Below are positions 7,805-14,826 of a stretch of 26,719 nucleotides of DNA, one piece after another. The position numbers and the translations under genes were made by a program. The stretch is from CAYPEK01 sp964409645 (GTDB taxonomy: Bacteria > UBP15 > UBA6099): positions 1 to 26,719 of the forward strand of contig CAYPEK010000055.1 of assembly GCA_964409645.1 (NCBI GenBank), in the 5' to 3' direction. Each line of letters begins with the position of its first letter. The stretch's first letter is position 1. The notes under the pieces were generated by a model that searched no databases, was not told where the DNA came from, and saw only the letters and a program-made list of their open reading frames with translations.

Positions 7805-8980
7805 TTATTTCATAAGGCTCCAGTCGCCCTTTACGACTTTCACCATGACGAATGCGTCAGATTGAAGGCCGTTGTGGTTCTTCGGAGTGTAGGTGAAGAT
7901 ACCGCCTGTTCCTACATAGCCTTTAGTGTTTTCGATTTCCTTGCGGAGCTTCGCCTTGTCCGTGCCGGACTTCGCGAGCGCCTTCGAGAGGATGCTCAGC
8001 GCGTCGAAAGCGTGGCCGCCGAACGTGTCCGCATCCTTCTTGTATTTCGCCTTGTAATCTTTTGCGTATTTAATGAGGACCGCTTTCTGCTTGTCGGAGT
8101 TGGGAAGCTGATCCGCAACAATCAGCCTGCCGGCGGGGAGTATGACCCCGTCCGCGGCGCCGCCGGCGAGTTCGATGAACTTCCGGTTGGCGATACCGTG
8201 GCTCTGGACCAGCGGTATCTTGAGGCCGATCTGTTTCATGTTGCGGGTGACAACCGCCGGGCCGGGGTTCGTGCCCCAGCAAACGATCGCCTGCGCGTCC
8301 GTGCCCTTGATGTGCGTGAGCTGCGCGGTCATGTCCGTGTCCTCGCCGCCGAATTTCTCCTTGGCAACGATTTCGATGCCGTACCGCGGCGCGAGGTTTT
8401 CAATCTCGATCCGGCCGCTCTCGCCGTATGCGTTGCTGTCGCTGATGAAAGCGATCTTTTTGATTTTCTTCTTTTCAAAGTATTTCAGAATTTTTGTGAC
8501 CGCGAGCCGGTCCGTCTGCGGCGTGTTGAACACCCACGGGTTGACCGGTTCTACGATCTTAACACTCGCCGCGCACGAAATCAGCGGAGTCTTTGCCGCC
8601 TCGAACAGTTTCATGATCGCGAGTGAGTTTCCGCTGACGCTCGGCCCGATGACCGCGAGGACGTCGTCCTTTTCGAGCAGCTTCTTCGCCGCCATGACCG
8701 CTTTGCCTTCTTCGCTGGCGTCGTCTTCGATTATCAGCTCGATCTTGTGGCCCTTGATTCCGCCGGCCTTGTTGATCTGGTCAACGAGCATCTCAGCCGT
8801 TTCCTTCTCGGGCGTGCCCAGAGGCGCGGCACGGCCCGTCACTGAAAATATCGCGCCGATTTTATACGGCTCAAGCTTTTTCCCGGCCTTCTTTCCGGCG
8901 CCGAACACAACCAGCGCCGACACTGAAATAACTATTGCAATCAACATGAGGGAACTTATCGTTCTAATTCTGGCTTTCAT
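7805..8980 (-). CDS. livK: Liv-type ABC transporter substrate-binding protein (paralogue 2)
   Basis: A 391-residue type I periplasmic binding protein. The N-terminus has a Lys/Arg start and a hydrophobic stretch to about residue 28, ending in VVFGA with no cysteine, so this copy looks like a soluble secreted protein rather than a lipoprotein. The mature part starts 'YKIGAIFSVTG' and contains 'IKGHKIELIIEDDASE' and 'AVIGPSVSG'. It is closely related to the lipoprotein at 3829-5016, but the pocket-lining stretches differ (GPSVSGNS against GPSLTGPT, CAASVKI against CAAGVKI), which could mean a shifted ligand preference. The RBS is AAAGG about 9 bases before the ATG. It is the first transport gene after the ACT gene. 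Confidence 0.92.
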   Translation of the reverse strand: MKARIRTISSLMLIAIVISVSALVVFGAGKKAGKKLEPYKIGAIFSVTGRAAPLGTPEKETAEMLVDQINKAGGIKGHKIELIIEDDASEEGKAVMAAKKLLEKDDVLAVIGPSVSGNSLAIMKLFEAAKTPLISCAASVKIVEPVNPWVFNTPQTDRLAVTKILKYFEKKKIKKIAFISDSNAYGESGRIEIENLAPRYGIEIVAKEKFGGEDTDMTAQLTHIKGTDAQAIVCWGTNPGPAVVTRNMKQIGLKIPLVQSHGIANRKFIELAGGAADGVILPAGRLIVADQLPNSDKQKAVLIKYAKDYKAKYKKDADTFGGHAFDALSILSKALAKSGTDKAKLRKEIENTKGYVGTGGIFTYTPKNHNGLQSDAFVMVKVVKGDWSLMK

Positions 8981-9048
8981 ACATTTCTACCTTTCTCGAT
9001 ATTCGCCCCGCGGGGGTGGAGCGTTAATATTAAATGCTTTAATCCAAA

Positions 9049-9477
9049 TTATAGAGAGGCAACATCCGCCTCTGTGAGAACCCTTACACCTCCTTCCTTC
9101 AAAAGCTTTTCCGTCTTTTCCAAATCTTCTGTTCGCAGTATCACTATTGCGTTGTCGTGCGATTTCTCGACGAACGCGTAGAGGTACTCCACATTTACGT
9201 CGTTGTCGCGCGGGATCTTGAGCAGCACGGCAAGTCCGCCCGGAACATCCGGCACTTCCGCCGCCACCACTCCCGTCGCGTTCGCGGTGAATCCCTTATC
9301 CTTCAGGATAGCCAGCGCCTTGTCGGTGTCGTTAACGATGCAGCGCAGAATCCCGAAATCCGACGTGTCCGCCACGGACAGCGCGCGAAGGTTGACCCCG
9401 CCCGCGCCGATAGCTTCAGTCGCTTCCGCCAGACGCCCGAACTTGTTCTCCAGAAAAACCGATATTTGCCTGACCAT
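9049..9477 (-). CDS. Tandem ACT domain protein
   Basis: A 142-residue protein made of two ACT modules (about residues 1-66 and 70-140) and nothing else. The first begins 'QISVFLENKFGRLAEATEAIGAGGVNL', the classic ACT strand-helix pattern with the ligand-binding Gly-Arg-Leu turn; the second begins 'PGGLAVLLKIPRDNDVNVEYLYAFV'. ACT domains usually bind amino acids. GGAGG lies 7 bases before the ATG. Its place between paaK2 and the transporter suggests it senses the amino acid being taken up or degraded, acting on an unknown partner. No catalytic or DNA-binding domain is present. Confidence 0.85.
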   Translation of the reverse strand: MVRQISVFLENKFGRLAEATEAIGAGGVNLRALSVADTSDFGILRCIVNDTDKALAILKDKGFTANATGVVAAEVPDVPGGLAVLLKIPRDNDVNVEYLYAFVEKSHDNAIVILRTEDLEKTEKLLKEGGVRVLTEADVASL

Positions 9478-9528
9478 TGTTTTTCCTCCCCGTTTTTATA
9501 TAGTCCGCCGCACACCGGCGTTTCCGGC

Positions 9529-10857
9529 TTACTGCTGGTCGTACACAGTCCTCTTGTCCACTATCCGTTTCGCCTTGCCCTCCGAGCGCTGTATCGACTT
9601 CGGCTCGACGAGTTTCAGCTTGACTCCGATCAGCAACGCGCTCTCCAGCTCGTGCCTGATCTTCCTTTCGAGCGATTCGAGACCCTTGATCTCATCGGTG
9701 AACACATCCTCCGACACCTCGACCCATATCTCGAGGATGTCCAGAGCGCCCTTGCGGTCCACGACTATCTGATAGTGCGGCTCCACGCCGGGTATCTTCA
9801 CCAGCAGGGCTTCGACCTGACTCGGGTACACGTTCACGCCGCGCACGATCAGCATGTCGTCCGTGCGGCCGGTTACGCGCTGCATCTTTACTTCGGTCCG
9901 CCCACAGGCGCACTCGCCGGGCATCAGTCTCGAGATGTCGCGCGTCCGGTATCTGATAACCGGGAACGCTTCCTTGGTGAGCGTTGTGAACACCAGCTCA
10001 CCCATTTCCCCCGGGCCAAGCTGCTTCTCCGTGTTCGGATCGATTATTTCGGGATAGAAATGATCGTCGAAAACGTGCAGGCCGTTACGCTGCATGCAGT
10101 CGGACGATACGCCCGGACCAATGATCTCGGTGAGCCCGTAGATGTCGATCGCCGTGATGCCGAGGTTTTTTTCTATCTGCACGCGAAGTTCGCTCGTCCA
10201 CGGCTCCGCGCCGAGGAACGCCGTGTTAAGTTTCAGGTCCTTCGCCGGGTCGAGCCCTTCTTCACGGATGGCTTCCGCGAGGAACAGGCAGTACGACGGC
10301 GTCGAGCAGAGTTTCGTCGATCCGAAGTCCTTCATGATGAGAATCTGCCGTTTCGTGTTGCCTCCGGAGATCGGAACCACCGCCGCGCCGATCCGCTCGG
10401 CGCCGTAGTGCATCCCAAGGCCGCCCGTGAACAGCCCGTAGCCGTACGCGTTCTGCACGATGTCCTTCTTCGTCGTGTTCCCGCATACGAGCGTCCGCGC
10501 GGTCGTCTCCGCCCACACCTTGATGTCGTTTCTCGTATAGCCGGCGACTTTCGGCTTGCCTGTCGTGCCGGACGACGAATGGATGCGGATCACGTCCTTC
10601 ATCGGCACCGCGAACGTCCCGAACGGATAGTTCGCCGCGAGGTCCTCTTTCGTAGTAAACGGTAATTTCGTTATGTCCTTGAGCTTCTTGATGTCCGTAG
10701 GTTTAATACCGGCGGCGTCCATCTTCGCCCTGTAATAAGGCAGATTCTTGTAAACTCGGGCGATCAATGCCTGAAGCCGTTCGAGCTGAAGAGCCTCCTT
10801 TTTCGAGTCCTTCATACATTCGTTCTTTTTGTCCCATATTAATTGCTTATCGGCCAT
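9529..10857 (-). CDS. paaK: Phenylacetate-CoA ligase (paralogue 2)
   Basis: A 442-residue PaaK-type ANL enzyme, ATP-dependent and AMP-forming, joining aryl-acetate to CoA. It has the canonical loop 'HSSSGTTGKP' (93-102), 'DIYGLTEIIGPGV', 'IRYRTRD' and 'VRGVNVYPSQVE' near the C-terminus. 'GRTDDML' precedes this hinge. GGAG lies six bases before the ATG. It is 18 bases downstream of iorB, a linkage often seen in anaerobes that ferment aromatic amino acids, where IorAB makes aryl-acetyl-CoA. It retains all expected motif residues, unlike the copy at 1717-3012, and so is the better candidate for the main housekeeping ligase of the pathway. Confidence 0.93.
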   Translation of the reverse strand: MADKQLIWDKKNECMKDSKKEALQLERLQALIARVYKNLPYYRAKMDAAGIKPTDIKKLKDITKLPFTTKEDLAANYPFGTFAVPMKDVIRIHSSSGTTGKPKVAGYTRNDIKVWAETTARTLVCGNTTKKDIVQNAYGYGLFTGGLGMHYGAERIGAAVVPISGGNTKRQILIMKDFGSTKLCSTPSYCLFLAEAIREEGLDPAKDLKLNTAFLGAEPWTSELRVQIEKNLGITAIDIYGLTEIIGPGVSSDCMQRNGLHVFDDHFYPEIIDPNTEKQLGPGEMGELVFTTLTKEAFPVIRYRTRDISRLMPGECACGRTEVKMQRVTGRTDDMLIVRGVNVYPSQVEALLVKIPGVEPHYQIVVDRKGALDILEIWVEVSEDVFTDEIKGLESLERKIRHELESALLIGVKLKLVEPKSIQRSEGKAKRIVDKRTVYDQQ

Positions 10858-10875
10858 TGTTTTCTCCTCTCCCGG

Positions 10876-11481
10876 TTATTTGCCGCGTCCGAATTCGAAT
10901 CCGCGCCCGAACGCCTTGAGATTGAGTTCGAGCAGCTTCGGCGGAACCGTGGCCTCGAATGTTTTTTTCCATATTCCTTCTTCGATGTTCAGATGCGCCG
11001 CGACGACACCCGTAAGTATCGAGTTCACAACACGGTCGTTGCCAAGCTCGGCGGCGATCTTGTCCGCGGGCACAAACATAACCTTATCCGTCTTCTTCTT
11101 CAGACGCGCCTCTATGTCGGCGGGATACTCCTGCTTGCCCGCGGCCACCGACGGCGGGTCTATCCGCTGGTCGTTGATCATTGCCGTCGTCTTCGCCGAC
11201 ACGTAGTTCATATATCTCAGCGCTTCGAGCTTCTCGAATGAGAGAATGAAGTCGGCCGCCTCATCCGGAATCAGCGGCGAGTAAACCTTCTCGCCCGCGC
11301 GGATGTGGCTCGACACCGCGCCGCCGCGTTGCGCCATCCCGTGCACTTCCGACTGCTTGACGTCGTAGCCGGCTTCAACGAAGGCCTGCGAGATGATCCT
11401 GCTCGCGAGGATGATGCCCTGTCCGCCTACTCCGACGATCAGTACGTTCACGTTTTCTTTCGTATTCGTTGCTGTTGCCAT
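10876..11481 (-). CDS. iorB: Indolepyruvate:ferredoxin oxidoreductase beta subunit
   Basis: A 201-residue gamma-domain type subunit of the 2-oxoacid:ferredoxin oxidoreductase superfamily. It begins 'VNVLIVGVGGQGIILASRI' and has 'EVHGMAQRGGAVSSHIR', both diagnostic for IorB. Together with IorA it converts aryl-pyruvates (indolepyruvate, phenylpyruvate, 4-hydroxyphenylpyruvate) and CoA to aryl-acetyl-CoA, CO2 and reduced ferredoxin in the cytoplasm. GGAGAG lies 8 bases before the ATG. The gene follows iorA by 60 bases, the standard iorAB order. Confidence 0.94.
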   Translation of the reverse strand: MATATNTKENVNVLIVGVGGQGIILASRIISQAFVEAGYDVKQSEVHGMAQRGGAVSSHIRAGEKVYSPLIPDEAADFILSFEKLEALRYMNYVSAKTTAMINDQRIDPPSVAAGKQEYPADIEARLKKKTDKVMFVPADKIAAELGNDRVVNSILTGVVAAHLNIEEGIWKKTFEATVPPKLLELNLKAFGRGFEFGRGK

Positions 11482-11541
11482 TGTTGTCGCTCTCCGATTC
11501 GTGCGCCTCCGGTTTGCGGCCGGCGCGCCCGGTTGTTTTCC

Positions 11542-13284
11542 TTATTTGCCTTCCGTCCTCGATATCGCCTCGAACTTGCAGAGCTGCGCGCACACTCCGC
11601 ATCCGTTGCAGAGCCCCTGCACGATGACCGCCTTCTTCTCCTGCCGCGTCGCCGCGGGGCAGTTGATCTGCAGGCACGCGCCGCATTCCTTGCACTTCTC
11701 GGGGTCCACCGCGAACGGCGCGCTCCGCTTCCGGAATATCAGCGGGCACGGCTCCCTCGATATCACGACGCTCGGTTCCGGCGTTTCCATTTCGCGCTTC
11801 ACAACCTCGCGAGTCTCTTTCAGGTTCAGCGGATTCACCGTAAACACGCGCTCGATTCCCAGCGCTTTGCATATCGCTTCGAGATCCACCGCGTTCGTGT
11901 CGTCGCCCTTCAGCGTCTTGCCCGTCGCGGGGTGGTTCTGCCCACCCGTCATGGCAGTCGTCCGGTTGTCGAGTATGATGACGGTGTTCATTCCCCTGTT
12001 GTACGCCATCTCGAGAATGCCCGTCAGGCCGCTGTGAAGGAATGTCGAGTCGCCCAGCACGCCGACGCACTTCTTGTCTTCGTTCCCGCCGACCTTGCTG
12101 TAGCCATACGAAACGCCGATGCTCGCGCCCATGCACACGCACGAATCGTGGGTGCTCAACGGCGGCAGTACGCTCAGTGTGTAGCAGCCGATGTCGCCGA
12201 AGATAACCGGCTTCAGCGGCTTGATCGATGCGAACAGTCCGCGGTGCGGGCAGCCCGGGCAGAGGTTCGGCGGCCTTTTCGGCAGGTCGCTCGCGTCGTC
12301 CGCCGGGTGCGGCTCACGCTTGCCGCCGAACGCGCCCGAAACAACGTCGGGGTTGAGTTCGCCTATGATCGGGACGCTTTCCTTCCCTTTCACTTTCACG
12401 CCGAGCGCCGCAACCTGTTCCTCCATGAACGGTTCGAGCTCTTCGACAACGTATATCTCGTCTTTGCCTTCCGCAAATTTCTTTATCAGTTCCTTCGGCA
12501 GCGGGTTCGTGAAACCGAGCTTCAGGAAGTGCGCCTTCGGAAACGCCTCGCGAGCGTATTGATATGCCACGCTCGCGGATATGATCCCTGTTCCTCCCTC
12601 TCCCGGTTCGATCCGGTTGAGCGGCGTCGTCTCGGAGAAAGCGGCGAACTTCTTCTGCCGCTCCTCTACAACCACGTGCCGCACGCGCGCGTTCGAGGGC
12701 ACCATAACGTATTTCGGCGGGTCCTGCCGGAACGGCTTGCGCGGAATCTCCGTTCGCTCGCCTATTTCCACAATCCCGCGCGAGTGGCTGATGCGCGTCG
12801 TGACGCGGACCAGCACCGGCGTGTCGTACTCCTCGCTCAGCTCGAACGCGAGCTTCACGAAATCCTTTGCTTCCTGACTGCTGGACGGCTCCAGCATCGG
12901 CACCTTGGCGAGCCGCGCGTAATAGCGGTTATCCTGCTCGTTCTGCGAGCTGTGCATGTCGGGATCGTCCGCGCAGATAAGCACGAACCCCGCCGACACG
13001 CCCGTGTAACTGAATGTGCAGAACGGGTCCGCCGCGACGTTCAGCCCAACGTGCTTCATGCACACCAGCGTCCGCACGCCGCCGAAACACGCGCCGATCC
13101 CGGCCTCGAACGCCACCTTCTCGTTCGGCGCCCATTCGGCGTGGACTTCCTTGTACTTGCCCATCGCCTCAGTGATCTCCGTGCTCGGCGTCCCGGGGTA
13201 CGCCGACGCAAAACAAACACCGGCTTCCCAAGCGCCTCTTGCTATTGCTTCATTGCCTGTAAGTAGTTGTTTCATGATGCTCAT
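11542..13284 (-). CDS. iorA: Indolepyruvate:ferredoxin oxidoreductase alpha subunit
   Basis: A 580-residue catalytic subunit. The N-terminal pyrimidine-binding half has 'ASAYPGTPSTEI'; the TPP-binding half has 'LCPGCPHRG' and the GDSTF...ILDN motif that places thiamine diphosphate and Mg. The C-terminal ferredoxin domain holds two cluster sites: Cys531, 534, 537 and 542 in the CX2CX2CX4CP spacing typical of IorA, and Cys559, 562, 565 and 569 in the usual spacing. The ATG at 13284 has AAGG four bases upstream. It is the first gene of the long operon, about 140 bases downstream of a TTGACA promoter. Reduced ferredoxin from this enzyme would be available to AOR-linked or energy-conserving steps elsewhere. 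Confidence 0.95.
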   Translation of the reverse strand: MSIMKQLLTGNEAIARGAWEAGVCFASAYPGTPSTEITEAMGKYKEVHAEWAPNEKVAFEAGIGACFGGVRTLVCMKHVGLNVAADPFCTFSYTGVSAGFVLICADDPDMHSSQNEQDNRYYARLAKVPMLEPSSSQEAKDFVKLAFELSEEYDTPVLVRVTTRISHSRGIVEIGERTEIPRKPFRQDPPKYVMVPSNARVRHVVVEERQKKFAAFSETTPLNRIEPGEGGTGIISASVAYQYAREAFPKAHFLKLGFTNPLPKELIKKFAEGKDEIYVVEELEPFMEEQVAALGVKVKGKESVPIIGELNPDVVSGAFGGKREPHPADDASDLPKRPPNLCPGCPHRGLFASIKPLKPVIFGDIGCYTLSVLPPLSTHDSCVCMGASIGVSYGYSKVGGNEDKKCVGVLGDSTFLHSGLTGILEMAYNRGMNTVIILDNRTTAMTGGQNHPATGKTLKGDDTNAVDLEAICKALGIERVFTVNPLNLKETREVVKREMETPEPSVVISREPCPLIFRKRSAPFAVDPEKCKECGACLQINCPAATRQEKKAVIVQGLCNGCGVCAQLCKFEAISRTEGK

Positions 13285-13427
13285 CTTGCCTTTCCACAGC
13301 AGCCCGCGGCGCGTTCCCGCGCAACGTCAAGCCGCCACTGTTGCAGGTTCTTCCCCGCCCACTGTCACGGCCTGCCTTTGGCCGCCTCGCCGCCCGATAG
13401 GATTCTTTGATCCAGACAACCCCTAAT
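13285..13427 (-). other. iorA leader region, about 140 nt, no gene seen
   Basis: GC-rich untranslated stretch between the predicted promoter and iorA. No convincing open frame, riboswitch class or T-box motif was recognised. Several GGCGG/CCGCC-type runs could fold, but no terminator with a U-run was found. With the AT-rich block to 13563 it makes up most of the 339-base gap upstream of iorA. Confidence 0.4.
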
Positions 13428-13456
13428 TTACTATCAGGATTCAATTCTTATGTCAA
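13428..13456 (-). promoter_or_regulatory. Sigma70-type promoter for the iorAB-paaK-liv operon
   Basis: On the minus strand a perfect -35 TTGACA (13451-13456) is followed after 17 bases by TAGTAA (13428-13433), a weak -10. It lies in an AT-rich block facing iorA and is the only good promoter seen upstream of the eleven-gene minus-strand set. Confidence 0.55.
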
Positions 13457-13563
13457 TATTTACTAATTACATTTGGGTTTTTACTAAAGTAACTAAATTT
13501 AAACTTAGAATCCTTACTGTAGGTCGTTTTTTTCGCTACCAATTCGAAAATTTATTCATGCAT

Positions 13564-13604
13564 AAAAAAGCGGGCTCCGTGTATTCCCTCACGAAGCCCG
13601 CTTT
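13564..13604 (-). terminator. Intrinsic terminator after the secreted-protein gene
   Basis: On the minus strand AAAGCGGGCT pairs with AGCCCGCTTT (arms at 13595-13604 and 13567-13576), extended by CGTG/CACG after one mismatch. The stem runs into six U (13564-13569). It lies 19 bases past the stop at 13624 and separates this unit from the iorA promoter. Confidence 0.85.
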
Positions 13605-13623
13605 GTCGTTCCGGTGTCTTAAA

Positions 13624-14484
13624 TTAAAAATCAGATTCTTTCAGGTTGTTCACCTTCCAGTTTTTCCATTCTTTGTGGAAATATTCCTTCCCGTTCGCCT
13701 GCAGGCAGTCGCTCTGAACCATATTCAGAGTTTCCACGTCGAAATAATAAATAACCTTGCTTATATTGCCCCTCGAATACTCGTCTATCTCGTCTTTGAA
13801 TCTCCATTGCACCGGCTTGGGAATTCCCCACGTGTCGTAATTCACCGGATCGGTTTTGATCTTCTTGTCTTTCGGGAAATCGAACACGATCTTATATGCG
13901 TCTTTACCGTCAATTTTTTCAATTCCCGCCAGAATGGGCTTAATGTTCTTCATCAGACTATCAATCTTCATGTAATTCATCGGCATCGTTGAATAAAAGA
14001 AATTCCCGGACGTCGTCTCGGTGCCGCGCTTAATCCCCATCGGCACATATTTCGCCTTGACATAGAAAACCTTGTCGTCCTTGTCCGGCCGATACGTCAT
14101 TGTGGACTGCTGGAGCACACTTGGAAGATAGTCCGACTGCCGTATGTACATCGATTCAAGATACGGTTTTTTGAATTTAACGTCGCAGTTGTATTTCATA
14201 TATTTCGCTTTAGTGTCCACCTTGTCCACGTCGCCGGTGAACTTTTTCGTGAGCACGCTTTTAGACGCCTCTCCCGACAGCGCTTTCGTCTGCTCCGCCG
14301 TCTTCTCCATTTCGAAATCCCAACCCTGCTTGATGAACGTGAAGCTGTAGCTGTCGTAACTGAGCGTTTTCTCCTTTGACTTGGCAATGATCTGCTTAGG
14401 GTCCTTCAGCTCCCCGGCGCCAAGCGCCGCGCTCGCGAAAAACGCCGCACAGACCAGCACCCACAAAACACTTCTTCTTCTCAT
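13624..14484 (-). CDS. Secreted protein, DUF1571/LolA-like
   Basis: A 286-residue protein with an N-terminal signal peptide (Arg-Arg-Arg, then hydrophobic to ALGA at about residue 22). The ATG at 14484 is used because CGGAGG sits 7 bases upstream; an in-frame ATG at 14562 would add 26 residues before the signal peptide and lies beside the predicted -10. The mature part alternates short beta strands: 'YDSYSFTFIKQ', 'KYMKYNCDVKFKKPYLESMYI', 'KDAYKIVFDFP', 'KVIYYFDVETLNMVQSD'. This layout resembles DUF1571 or other LolA-like lipoprotein-carrier folds, a hedged assignment by pattern only. No cysteine lipobox is present, so it is probably periplasmic. It is a single-gene unit with its own promoter and terminator. 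Confidence 0.55.
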   Translation of the reverse strand: MRRRSVLWVLVCAAFFASAALGAGELKDPKQIIAKSKEKTLSYDSYSFTFIKQGWDFEMEKTAEQTKALSGEASKSVLTKKFTGDVDKVDTKAKYMKYNCDVKFKKPYLESMYIRQSDYLPSVLQQSTMTYRPDKDDKVFYVKAKYVPMGIKRGTETTSGNFFYSTMPMNYMKIDSLMKNIKPILAGIEKIDGKDAYKIVFDFPKDKKIKTDPVNYDTWGIPKPVQWRFKDEIDEYSRGNISKVIYYFDVETLNMVQSDCLQANGKEYFHKEWKNWKVNNLKESDF

Positions 14485-14497
14485 CGAAACACCTCCG

Positions 14498-14523
14498 AAA
14501 AAATCCCGCGGGCCTCCCCGCGG
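14498..14523 (-). promoter_or_regulatory. Terminator-like hairpin in the 5' leader (possible attenuator)
   Basis: On the minus strand CCGCGGG (14517-14523) and CCCGCGG (14506-14512) form a 7-bp GC stem with a GAGG loop, followed by GA and six U (14498-14503). It ends directly before the CGGAGG ribosome-binding site of the secreted-protein gene and lies downstream of the predicted promoter. Read-through or premature stop here would control expression. Confidence 0.6.
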
Positions 14524-14542
14524 CTCCAACAAACAATGAATA

Positions 14543-14572
14543 TTTCTAACACATGTTTGCACTCCACGTCAA
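14543..14572 (-). promoter_or_regulatory. Candidate promoter of the secreted-protein gene
   Basis: TTGACG (14567-14572) and TAGAAA (14543-14548) on the minus strand with an 18-base spacer. Start site would be near 14536, about 50 bases before the ATG at 14484. Confidence 0.4.
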
Positions 14573-14641
14573 AATTATCCCGAATCCGCCATCAGGATTT
14601 GGTTGCGATGATTCAGACCGAATGAAATGATATTGTAATTA

Positions 14642-14661
14642 AACACAGAGGCACAGAGAAA
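14642..14661. repeat. Short CACAGAG-type intergenic motif
   Basis: The stretch AACACAGAGGCACAGAGAAA contains two imperfect copies of an 8-mer (ACACAGAG, GCACAGAG). Similar 'cacggaggcacggagaa' strings are common intergenic debris in environmental genomes, as far as I recall. Function unknown. Confidence 0.35.
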
Positions 14662-14673
14662 AGCGGAAGGCGT

Positions 14674-14704
14674 TTGTAGGGGCACGTTGCAACGTGCCCT
14701 TACT
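14674..14704. repeat. Palindromic interspersed repeat, copy 1
   Basis: A 31-base element containing the perfect 20-base palindrome GGGCACGTTGCAACGTGCCC (14681-14700), with flanks GTAG and TTAC that extend the symmetry with one mismatch. An identical 31-base copy lies at 16714-16744. The two copies sit outside the tetR/Fe-S gene pair, one on each side. Confidence 0.9.
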
Positions 14705-14759
14705 GACATGAGCAAAAAAACGTGCCGACAACGAAGCAGTTCGTCGCTATGAACATCGC

Positions 14760-14791
14760 CCCGGATTCGTTTCTTTATTGACGAATCCGGG
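14760..14791 (-). terminator. 11-bp stem-loop downstream of the Fe-S gene
   Basis: CCCGGATTCGT (14760-14770) and ACGAATCCGGG (14781-14791) form a perfect 11-bp stem with a 10-nt loop, 35 bases after the stop of the Fe-S gene. There is no U-run on either strand, so it is a weak terminator candidate, or an mRNA 3'-end stabiliser. Confidence 0.4.
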
Positions 14792-14826
14792 CTTAATTAT
14801 AGAGACACGCTTCAACGCATCCCGCT

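Noticed and set aside
9157..10665. 502-codon plus-strand frame opposite paaK2 and the ACT gene
   Set aside because: Low-complexity Arg/His/Asp-rich translation and complete overlap with two genes that have clear motifs and ribosome-binding sites.
11305..13266. 653-codon open frame on the plus strand opposite iorA/iorB
   Set aside because: It mirrors strongly supported IorA/IorB genes, has an Arg/His-rich composition typical of GC-rich antisense frames, and shows no family motif.
13450..13992. 180-codon plus-strand frame beginning in the AT-rich region
   Set aside because: It runs across the terminator and opposite the secreted-protein gene; no RBS or recognisable domain.
14674..14704. CRISPR repeat or insertion-sequence end
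   Set aside because: Only two copies 2 kb apart, fully palindromic, no spacer periodicity, no cas or transposase gene and no target-site duplication seen.
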